DNA of 34,422 bases from Endotrypanum monterogeii (lineage: Eukaryota > Euglenozoa > Kinetoplastea > Trypanosomatida > Trypanosomatidae), in the NCBI GenBank assembly GCA_000333855.2, contig CM007340.1:1-34422 (forward strand). The letters run 5' to 3'. Of this stretch, positions 10,380 through 17,746 are shown one piece after another (within the stretch, counting starts at the first letter, position 1; each line of letters opens with the position of its first letter). A program made the position numbers and the translations under genes. The notes under the pieces are model-generated. The model worked only from the letters and a program-made list of their open reading frames with translations. It was not told the origin of the DNA and did no database searches.

Positions 10380-10605
10380 GTTGAAAAAGCAACCGTTGAG
10401 GGTGAGTAGGGTAGGCATATGCGAACCATATCGTTGCAATCGTATAGGGAAGCAACGCGACATCCCCAAGATAGACTGTAGTAGGGGTAGACAGCGAGAA
10501 GGAAAAAGGTTTACGTGTGCCTAAACACACTAAAGGAAATAGAGCCCCCCCCCCATTAGCTGAGACGTCAAACACTCACGATTTGGTCTGGAGGAGGAGC
10601 CGACG

Positions 10606-10607
<2 letters not shown>

Positions 10608-10645
<38 letters not shown>
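10608..10645. repeat. (AT)n microsatellite, left border of gap region
   Basis: About 38 bp of pure AT repeat. The sequence right after it changes abruptly to flow-order-like text that runs to the N gap. Confidence 0.9.
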
Positions 10646-10648
<3 letters not shown>

Positions 10649-10736
10649 AGTCGTCGTACCGGACGACGGAGGTAGTACGGTACGGTACGACGACGTAGTA
10701 GAGTTAGTTGGTACGGTTACGGTTTAACGTTTACCC
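10646..10736. other. probable sequencing artefact left of the N gap
   Basis: These 91 bases contain no CA, CT, AT or GC dinucleotide. Read rightwards they follow the repeating order T-A-C-G with few skips (for example TACGGTACGGTACG). That is what a dephased pyrosequencing read produces after a long repeat. They should not be treated as genomic sequence. Confidence 0.75.
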
Positions 10737-10746
10737 NNNNNNNNNN
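10737..10746. other. assembly gap (10 N)
   Basis: Ten consecutive N mark a scaffold join between two (TA)n repeats. The true size is unknown. No gene call is affected: the permease ends at 10923 and the DOT1B leader is more than 1 kb away. Confidence 0.98.
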
Positions 10747-10832
10747 ACGTACGTACAACAACACAACGAATAACGACCGACCCCCACCCTACTACAGACG
10801 ACGTACAACACTACACTAGTGTGTAGAGAGAC

Positions 10833-10835
<3 letters not shown>
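10747..10835. other. probable sequencing artefact right of the N gap
   Basis: Read leftwards on the minus strand, away from the (TA)n block, this sequence also follows the T-A-C-G order. Every G is followed by T or G, never by A or C, and the last bases before the gap are TACGTACGT. It mirrors the left side of the gap. Confidence 0.7.

Positions 10836-10882
<47 letters not shown>
10836..10882. repeat. (TA)n microsatellite, right border of gap region
   Basis: About 47 bp of pure TA repeat lying 40 bp downstream of the permease stop codon, so probably in its 3' UTR. Confidence 0.9.
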
Positions 10883-10884
<2 letters not shown>

Positions 10885-10922
10885 ATAGGGGGGGATTATG
10901 TTTACACATATATGTTGAGACT

Positions 10923-12566
10923 CTACGTGCATCCGGCTTGACACCGAGACGGTGCACTGATGCCTTGAACAAAGAAAAGAGCGGAGAGAGCTGCCGTGAA
11001 GACGAGCGTAAAAACCCACCCGCTGTACATTTTGAGCACCATCGGCCAGCGAACGTGGCGAACGCCCACGTCCATCATACTAATTCCGATAACAGCTCCT
11101 GTGATGCAGTGTGTCGAGGACACAGGGATGCCATAGGCAGAGGCGAAAGATACTACCAGCGCTGCGGACAACTCTGCTGAGAAGCCCCGACTGGGTGTGA
11201 TGACAGTGATCTGCTCCCCCAGCAGCTGCATCAGGCGCACTCCAAAGGTGGACAAGCCTAAAACGAGACCAGCACCACCTAGCACCAGCACCCAGAAGGG
11301 TACCGACGCACTTGTTTTTACCTCTCCCGTCTGGTACACAGAAATGATGGCAGCGAGTGGGCCAACAGCATTGCTGACATCACTTGCCCCGTGAGCAAAA
11401 GACGCGCAGATAGCGGTTAAAATTTGCAATTTTTGATATACCATTTCGGCTTGTGGGCTGTACAGCTGCACCTCCAACCCACTCGGTGTGAGCACAGGTC
11501 GTACACTTGATAAACCAACATCATGGGTTTCAAATGCTTCCTCATCGCGCACAACAGCGCCAGGAACGCTCTCCATCTTGTCGAGCCTGTCACTTGAACA
11601 GCGTCTCGCTGCCAAAGGGTACGTCGGAGCAAGAGACGCACGTGGCGGTGACCGCGTTGCTGCCGAAGTATTCTCGGGCTCCTGAGACTCTTGCAACCTC
11701 CTCAAACCGGAATCAAGCGGTGCCTCATCGAAGCGGTCACAAGGGAGCAGCTCTTCCTCCATGGCTCTGAGCGTGCCGCCGTCACCAGCCGACAGCACCG
11801 TAGCCTGCTGCTCCAGTCGACCTAAGCGCGCTTTCAAGAACGGGACGAAGATGCACGAAAGCATCCCTGCGGCGACGCCGATCCACGCGGCTACCCAGAC
11901 CGCCTTGCCCGCGCCCCAGTGCAGTTTTCTTTCGGCCCCCTTATATATGATGAAGAAAGATTCGAAAAAAAATGTGATGCCGACAATGACTGGAAATGTC
12001 AATATAGACCGTTGCACCGAGTTTGCAGGACGAAGCACAACTCGACGCACGGTGCCGAAGATAGCGGCTGCCACTGCGCCGGTAAGCAACGGAGAAATAA
12101 ACCAAGAGGCAACGATCGGTGTCACGCCCTTCACGTAGGGGAACGCCTCTTGACTCGCCGCCCAGTTTACTGAGCGAGTACCTCCATACACAAGAGCGAA
12201 GCCCATGACACCCCCACAGATACTGTGTGTTGAAGACACGGGGAGCATCAGCCATGTAGCGCAGCTTAGCCAGCAGAAGGCTGCACCTCCAGCGCACAGC
12301 ATACCATACATAAACATGTACGGGTGATCTACAAAGTCAGAAGTGTTAGTGATTCCTCCCGATATAGTTGCCGTTACGGCTCCTCCCAGGGTCAAGGCGC
12401 CTGCCAGCTCGCAAATAGACGCGAGGAGAACAATCTGAGGTAGTGTTAGCACTTTTGCACCGTAGGTTGTCCCAAAGGCGTTACTGAGGTCATTCATACC
12501 CACGCCCGCGCCAGTCAGGAAGGAGACAAAGATCCCAGCAACCACAATCCAGAAAAACGGCTGCAT
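10923..12566 (-). CDS. PiT/PHO4-family inorganic phosphate permease
   Basis: An integral membrane symporter importing inorganic phosphate with Na+ or H+ across the plasma membrane or an internal membrane. The 547-residue product has the internal duplication typical of the family: GMNDLSNAFGTTYGAK at 23-38 is mirrored by GASDVSNAVGPLAAI at 393-407, and PVSSTHSICGGVMGF at 109-123 by PVSSTHCITGAVIGI at 481-495. About 6-7 hydrophobic segments precede residue 250 and 4-5 follow residue 375. They are separated by a charged, Ser/Pro-rich loop at roughly 250-372 that should face the cytosol. The usual first signature GANDVANA is altered to GMNDLSNA, with the aspartate kept. The ATG at 12566 opens directly with the first membrane segment and the stop is TAG. 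The transport family is clear; whether Na+ or H+ is coupled cannot be read from the sequence. Confidence 0.93.
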   Translation of the reverse strand: MQPFFWIVVAGIFVSFLTGAGVGMNDLSNAFGTTYGAKVLTLPQIVLLASICELAGALTLGGAVTATISGGITNTSDFVDHPYMFMYGMLCAGGAAFCWLSCATWLMLPVSSTHSICGGVMGFALVYGGTRSVNWAASQEAFPYVKGVTPIVASWFISPLLTGAVAAAIFGTVRRVVLRPANSVQRSILTFPVIVGITFFFESFFIIYKGAERKLHWGAGKAVWVAAWIGVAAGMLSCIFVPFLKARLGRLEQQATVLSAGDGGTLRAMEEELLPCDRFDEAPLDSGLRRLQESQEPENTSAATRSPPRASLAPTYPLAARRCSSDRLDKMESVPGAVVRDEEAFETHDVGLSSVRPVLTPSGLEVQLYSPQAEMVYQKLQILTAICASFAHGASDVSNAVGPLAAIISVYQTGEVKTSASVPFWVLVLGGAGLVLGLSTFGVRLMQLLGEQITVITPSRGFSAELSAALVVSFASAYGIPVSSTHCITGAVIGISMMDVGVRHVRWPMVLKMYSGWVFTLVFTAALSALFFVQGISAPSRCQAGCT

Positions 12567-12602
12567 TACCGCTCGTTATCAGCCACGAGGGTTAGTGTAG
12601 CT

Positions 12603-12603
12603 G

Positions 12604-12636
<33 letters not shown>

Positions 12637-12654
12637 TTGTGTGTAGAGAGAGAG
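12603..12654. repeat. TA/GT/GA compound microsatellite in the permease leader
   Basis: (TA)n at about 12603-12627, (GT)n to 12644 and (GA)n to 12654, directly upstream of the permease start codon. Depending on which AG is used, this lies inside the 5' UTR or is itself the pyrimidine-rich splice signal on the coding strand. Confidence 0.9.
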
Positions 12655-12673
12655 CAGCTCGGCAAAAATAAAA

Positions 12674-12691
12674 CTGGTCTATAAAAAAAAA
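12674..12691 (-). promoter_or_regulatory. possible trans-splice acceptor region of the permease
   Basis: A 9-nt A-run at 12683-12691 gives T9 on the coding strand, followed by AGs at 12680-12679 and 12675-12674. A later AG at 12602-12601, after the microsatellite, is a rival. The choice cannot be settled by eye. Confidence 0.4.
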
Positions 12692-12780
12692 CGCACGGGC
12701 CGGCACAAACAGAGAATAACACCCCCCCCCCTTGAAACCGAGACAGAGTTTGACGGCGATCACTATGGAGGAGAGACGCA

Positions 12781-12828
12781 ATACATACATATATATATAT
12801 ATATATATAGGTATAGATAGGTATATAT
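12781..12828. repeat. (TA)n/TAGG microsatellite
   Basis: A TA run with ATAC and TAGGTA borders, non-coding, in the spacer upstream of the permease. Confidence 0.85.
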
Positions 12829-13683
12829 TGTGATGGTGAAAAGACCAGCCAACCCCTCCCAGGTCTCCTTTTTTTTGGATATTTTTGCGACCACAGAGAG
12901 AGAGAAGTGAAGACAGAGGTGATGAGATATGTAGTGGTCGACACTTCCCCAGAAAGAGAGTTCACAAGTGCACAGGCGGAAAGGGAAGATGATAGTAAGT
13001 GCAAGTGGTGGCAGTTGGACCTCAGGAAAGAAGCGAAGAGAGGCTGCGTAGTATCTGAGAGGAGGATAGGAAGAACATCGGTAAATATCGCGAGAGAACA
13101 GAGAAGGCACACACTTGAGAGAGAAAAAACGCGCTAAGATGCGCACTGGTGCCCTGCTGATTTCACCGGACGAGCAAATACGATCAGCACATGGCGCCTC
13201 TGAAGCAGAGAGGCACCTCACAACTCGGCTCACCGTTTGGTGCTATCGAAGCGGGAAACGTAAACCAGGTGTGAGAAGCACGAAAACTCTTTTCTTCATG
13301 CAGCGATTTCTCGGTCCCTCTGCGCGTCCTTCATGCAACGGAACATGCACAGAGTCATCCGAGACAGCTTTCACATCTCGAAATCCCCCCCTTTTTTTTG
13401 AGATCTCCCCCGAATAGACCGGATAAAATGGTTTTTATAAGAAAACGGTTCACTCCCCCACCATCACCTGAGGTGTGCGGTGAAAAAAAAAAGGGGGAGG
13501 CACTCGTCGTGCATAGAGGTGGAAAAAAAAAGTATTTTTCTATATCAGTTGAGCGCCACTTCAGACGCTCCCTCACCAGTTATCTGTCGGCACCAGTGGC
13601 ACACTGAACCGATGATGTATTTCTAAGGCGGGGGTATCCTAGGAAGAATTGTGTTTTCAGGGCGTTTAGAAATGGGCCTCTTG

Positions 13684-14535
13684 CTAGAGCGCGTCATGAC
13701 GACGAAAATCGTCTAATATCTTCCCTACATCCTTCATCCGCTGGAGGTGAACAATACGCGCGTATAGTTCTCGGCCCTGTCTTTCTGTTACTTGGATTCG
13801 CCTGCGCACAATCTCCTCACTGTGGATAAGACGACAGAGCCTCTTGAAGTGATGCGGCGACAGTGCAGTACGCGTTGAAAAATCTCGGCCTTTCAATACT
13901 TCTATGCTGTGGTAGGACTCTTGCCACTCACGGAAGAGTGTCATTCGTCTTTTGAACTCGCATGCAAACAGGTCCCTTGCTGCGGCTCCGAAGAAGGCAG
14001 ATGTAATGGCGTTGAAGCACTTCCTCTCTGATAGTACCAGCTTGTGGCGCTCGCATCGCTCCACACTGATTAGTTGGAGAACCCTACAATCAAGTTCACC
14101 TCCACAAAACGTCTGCCGGGCAGCAGGACCAACACGCGGCAGGCGTGCAAGTTGGAACTGTTTTCTCTTGCTCAGAAGAGAATTAGACCCCTTTCTTTGC
14201 AAGTTTCGGACGAGCAGTCGGTGCAGGGGATCTGCAAATGCGTTGTCTGACTCGAAGCGCACGCTGCCATTCCAACGCGGATGCGACAAGTTCGAAGAGG
14301 TGTGAGAGAGCGAATGCGTATCGAAACTCTTTGGCGACCTCGAGGTACGTAGGGTGTTGGCGAACCTCAGCGAGCATGTGTTGTCGCTGCTCCCACTACG
14401 GAAGACTAGCCAGTTTCCCTCCTTGCTGCCGCTACTGCCATGAAAAGGAGCAGAGTCGTATAGTGGCTGCGTTGCCGCACGCTGCCATGCGCGCTCGTCA
14501 CGAACAAATGTATTTACCTCGGCAGGAGACAACAT
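13684..14535 (-). CDS. hypothetical basic protein, 283 aa
   Basis: I do not recognise this protein. It is an ATG-led frame with stop TAG, placed between the permease and ASF1 on the coding strand of the cluster, with normal spacer lengths on both sides, which supports it as a real gene. It is rich in Arg, Ser, Leu and His. The N-terminal 95 residues are Ser-rich and look disordered. The C-terminal part (about 155-280) looks alpha-helical, with a run of charged amphipathic segments ending in HHFKRLCRLIHSEEIVRRR and LYARIVHLQRMKDVGKIL. There is no signal peptide, membrane segment or clear metal site. Its upstream region lacks a strong T-run, so the splice signal is weak, unlike most neighbours. 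A mitochondrial or nucleic-acid-binding role would be a guess from basicity only. Confidence 0.7.
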   Translation of the reverse strand: MLSPAEVNTFVRDERAWQRAATQPLYDSAPFHGSSGSKEGNWLVFRSGSSDNTCSLRFANTLRTSRSPKSFDTHSLSHTSSNLSHPRWNGSVRFESDNAFADPLHRLLVRNLQRKGSNSLLSKRKQFQLARLPRVGPAARQTFCGGELDCRVLQLISVERCERHKLVLSERKCFNAITSAFFGAAARDLFACEFKRRMTLFREWQESYHSIEVLKGRDFSTRTALSPHHFKRLCRLIHSEEIVRRRIQVTERQGRELYARIVHLQRMKDVGKILDDFRRHDAL

Positions 14536-16142
14536 GAATGATGCTCGCTGTAATCCTAGTTTGTGTGATACTCACCCTCTCCCCTCCGCTCACCCACACC
14601 CCAAAAAGGAATACGTAAATCTATTTTTTGTGGTAGTTCTCTCAAACGATCTCTGAGTTGGACACTCAAGCGCATGCCTTCGATAGGGACAAGGTCGGAG
14701 AAAGTGGCGACAAAGACGACTTCTTTTCTTTATGATCCACTCGGTGGAGTTAAAGAAAGCGTCGTAGGGTTGAAAGATGGTAGTCCCTGTGATGATTTTT
14801 CTGTCGATCTCTCGATCAAGGAGTGCGGTGTGTACAGGGATATGGAGGAGGGGGGGTGATTATCGAATACGTGAACAAATAACCAAAGAAAGAGATATCA
14901 AGAAAAAACGAAGGATTCGGTGATGAGCACATGTGCGACATGCGAGGGGATGAGCGTTTGGTCCCTGCATACGGGTGTGTGTGTGCGCGTGTGTGTGTCT
15001 GTGTGTCCGAGTGATTGGGGGAGAGCTGATTTCTCCGTCCTCAGTGTCTACCATCAGTGAGTGGATCGACACATGCTGACTCCACATGAATTTGCAGAGG
15101 TTTACAGCTTTCCTGCGGCACGCTTGCAAGTCCTCAGTCACCCCCACCTCGATGCCCTCACACAGTTGTAGACCTGTTCTGTGTCTTCCTTTCGCAGAGC
15201 AGCAAGAGTGATCTGTGGGAGAACAGGTAAGGCCCATAGAGTCAGAGCGTGTCACAGACACCCCAGAGGAGTCGATCTATCCCTCGCCATACGTAGCCAG
15301 TACCTAGACACGTGAGATGTCCCCGTTTCTCGCTGTTACTTTTTTTTTTCCGTTATTGGATATCAACTCAACTCTCACATGTAATAGAGCACACGAACGC
15401 ATACTCACACACACACACACTCGAAAAAAAAAAAACGGTGAAAAAAGGAAGTAAAGGAAGGAGAGACACAGACACACGCGCACCATAGAAAAACAGCCCT
15501 GTGGAGGGGTGCGATATGTGTGTCCCTTCGCAACCTCCAACAACGACAACCGACATGAAAAGGTAAAGAAACGGAAGCGATAAACGAAACCAGATCATCT
15601 ATGCAGTGTACCCCAACGAACGCTCGATGGCCCCAGAGTCTATCCAAATGACTACAAGTGGGGCACCTGCACATTCTCAAGGTACACTTCTATGGTGTAT
15701 GTGTGCCGCTCCCATGCTGCTACCGAGACGCGAGGAGCAGGGCAAGGTGGCAGCATATGAGGGAGAGAGTGTAGATGAGCCCTTCAAAGCACAACCATCG
15801 GAGAAACCCAGAACCAGTGCGACTGGTGGGCAAACCATCGCATATTCTTCAGAAAAGACAGACCGGAGGGGGTACTTTATATGTATCAACCACTCACACA
15901 CGGTGAGCGTCAGGAAAAAGCTTAGGACAGACATGACCTCAGGACTACCAGTTCGTTGAGAGCGCACTCGCCCCCACCAACGGCGGCGCAGAAACACTGT
16001 GACGCACAGGAAAGCATTTCTCTACGCACTCACAAAAAAAAAGACCCCTCACCTCTGTATTGGGGTCCCACGACGGTGGAGAGGAGACATGGTCCCGTCC
16101 CTCCAAGTCACCTTCCTCCTAAGCCCCGGAAGGATGCCCATC
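14536..16142. other. spacer between ASF1 and the 283-residue gene
   Basis: This is expected to hold the ASF1 3' UTR and the leader of the next gene. It carries a (GT)n run, a (CA)n patch at about 15405-15420, T- and A-runs at 15340-15350 and 15424-15435, and an A-run at 16033-16042. The plus-strand frame at 15606-15959 is antisense to transcription and has no domain. No RNA gene was recognised. Confidence 0.55.
14974..15006. repeat. (GT)n microsatellite
   Basis: An interrupted GT repeat (GTGTGTGTGCGCGTGTGTGTGT type) in the 3' flank of ASF1. Confidence 0.85.
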
Positions 16143-16619
16143 CTACGAGCCCCATTCAATCGGTGTAACCGTGACAGCTGGTTGCGGCATGGCAACAAAT
16201 CTACCCAGGAGCTCCCGCTGAGGCAGCGGTGGTGGGTTCTGGTTGAGGTATGCATCAAAGTATGCAACTTGGGTGTAATACCCCACACGTAAAAACTCCT
16301 GCCTCCGGTACTGAAATGAAATCAGCAATATTGTCACACCCAGAACATCTCCTGTCGGCACAAATTCCATCTGGGGAGCGTCGCAGTCTAGCGTAAACTC
16401 TGTGAGACCCTTTTCCAGGGGCCCGACCTCAAATTCGTCCAGCACCTGGTCGTATTGCGATGAGGATGCGCTTCCAACCCACACAAAGGAGACGGAAACA
16501 GTGTCGGGCAAACTTCTCAATGCCTCCAGACGCATTCTCCAATGGAACTGGTTAGAATATACATCTGGGTTTGTACCAAGCAATTCGATCTCTAACAGTT
16601 GCACGACAGGATCAGCCAT
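16143..16619 (-). CDS. ASF1: histone H3-H4 chaperone ASF1
   Basis: ASF1 binds the H3-H4 dimer and hands it to CAF-1 or HIRA during nucleosome assembly in the nucleus. The 158-residue product is the conserved immunoglobulin-like core with almost no C-terminal tail. Recognisable segments are SVSFVWVGSASSSQYDQVLD followed by EFEVGPLEKG, then DAPQMEFVPTGDVLGVTILL and QEFLRVGYYTQVAY. These match the family pattern 'VGSA.S..YDQ.LD...VGP...G', 'DAP....IP..D.LGVT..L' and 'Y..QEF.RVGYYV', so the acidic and hydrophobic H3-binding surface is kept. The ATG at 16619 is the first in the frame. Trypanosomatids carry ASF1 paralogues; conserved neighbourhood with BRCA2 suggests the ASF1A type. The stop is TAG. 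Confidence 0.95.
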   Translation of the reverse strand: MADPVVQLLEIELLGTNPDVYSNQFHWRMRLEALRSLPDTVSVSFVWVGSASSSQYDQVLDEFEVGPLEKGLTEFTLDCDAPQMEFVPTGDVLGVTILLISFQYRRQEFLRVGYYTQVAYFDAYLNQNPPPLPQRELLGRFVAMPQPAVTVTPIEWGS

Positions 16620-17746
16620 TATTGAAACCTGTGTAGGGTCACCGCTCGCCTGGATGTAAAGAGTCAATTAAGCAGCTGAGAGTGTCCGCGCACAGCGGGT
16701 GAGCAATAGACCTACCAACCTCCCCCCCTCCTGCGACAGCGACAACAGCAACCACGACAACAACAACGAAAAAAAAAAACGGCAATACTTCACGAAAGTT
16801 GGAAAGGATGGGTGGAGAGAGTAGCGATGACCACACGATGATGCGTGAAACAACGGCTTCTAGTCGTGCCCTGTGGTTACAGTGCGTGTACAATAAGGCT
16901 AACCGCAGAAGACACTCAGGCCACGATAGACTACACCACAAAACAAAGAGAAATCAGATCAACGCGAAGAGGAGCCGCGCTTCTTGAGGAGAGAGCGAGA
17001 AAGATCGTGGAAACAACTCACCTACGATGACTGTTTTCGAAGAGAAGGGAGATGCAACAGTGTTCGTCCAAACTCGTGTCTGAAGTGCAGCTCACACAAC
17101 TCGTAGAAATTGTTGGGATTCCTGTCGAGATAAAGCGCGGCGAAAGTGACGGAGCCGTGATTGGATCCGAAATATTTGATGAAGAATAACAGGAAATCCA
17201 CACTCACACGCGATAAAAATGAAAAATAAAACAACTGTTCGCCGTGCGTGCAGCGCGCAAAACAGTCGCCGGTCAAAAAATACGGGCGATTTTCATAAGC
17301 GCAGGTATTCACGTCCGACAAGAGCAAAGCAATAGAAAAACAAAAGAGAAGGGGGAGCGGTAGAGATGAGAGATTTATGAGTGCATGAATACAATATGGC
17401 CAACGTATATCTCTGGGGCTTGCTGCTCCTCTCCAGACTCGTGACTTCATGACTGAGGGGGGGAGGGGGGGTTCATGCTGATACCCGTTGGGGCAGCTGT
17501 ACTCGTGATCTTCAATATATAGAAATCAAAGACGAGGGTCCAGCGATGGCGCCACGTGAAAGCGCTGTTTTGAGTGCTTCGCAAGGTGTGATGTCACTCA
17601 TGCTTGGCTTCATACAAGATGAGCAAAAACACAGATTCAGACAATCTACGAGGGTTTCTTTTTCTGGATAGTGATTAGTGAGCAGATCAACGCCTTTTCT
17701 GTATTATTATCCGCTGACATGAGACAACAGATGACAATCATCTCTT
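16620..17746. other. spacer between BRCA2 and ASF1
   Basis: This holds the BRCA2 3' UTR and the ASF1 leader. A poly-G stretch lies at 17457-17470. A minus-strand ATG frame of 142 codons (17450-17022) overlaps it and is discussed as a finding; I do not call it as a gene. Confidence 0.5.
16731..16779 (-). promoter_or_regulatory. predicted trans-splice acceptor region of ASF1
   Basis: T11 on the coding strand (A-run 16769-16779) is followed by a GTTGTTGTCGTGG pyrimidine-rich stretch, and the CAG whose AG is at 16732-16731. The leader of about 110 nt has no ATG before the start. The pattern is seen; its use is inferred. Confidence 0.55.

Larger units (their letters stand above)
9380..10922. other. 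spacer between phosphate permease and DOT1B, with microsatellites and an assembly gap
   Basis: This holds the 3' UTR of the permease and the leader of DOT1B. It contains four TA-rich microsatellites (9491-9575, 10321-10379, 10608-10645, 10836-10882), the 10-N gap, and unusual sequence on both sides of the gap that I regard as artefactual. The stretch 9600-10200 is ordinary mixed sequence with no recognisable gene. Confidence 0.6.
12567..13683. other. spacer between the 283-residue gene and the phosphate permease
   Basis: This holds two TA microsatellites, a T-run at about 12869-12877, and long A-runs at 13483-13492 and 13523-13531. The minus-strand open frames across 12579-13233 consist of translated microsatellites and splice signals. 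An inverted homopolymer pair (C7T8 at 13385-13399, A10G5 at 13483-13497) is described as a finding. Confidence 0.55.

Noticed and set aside
11761..12138. 125-codon plus-strand frame within the permease gene
   Set aside because: It is antisense to a clear membrane transporter; composition follows from the opposite strand.
12579..13233. Long minus-strand frames upstream of the permease
   Set aside because: They translate TA and GT microsatellites (YIYIYIY, THTHI) and splice signals.
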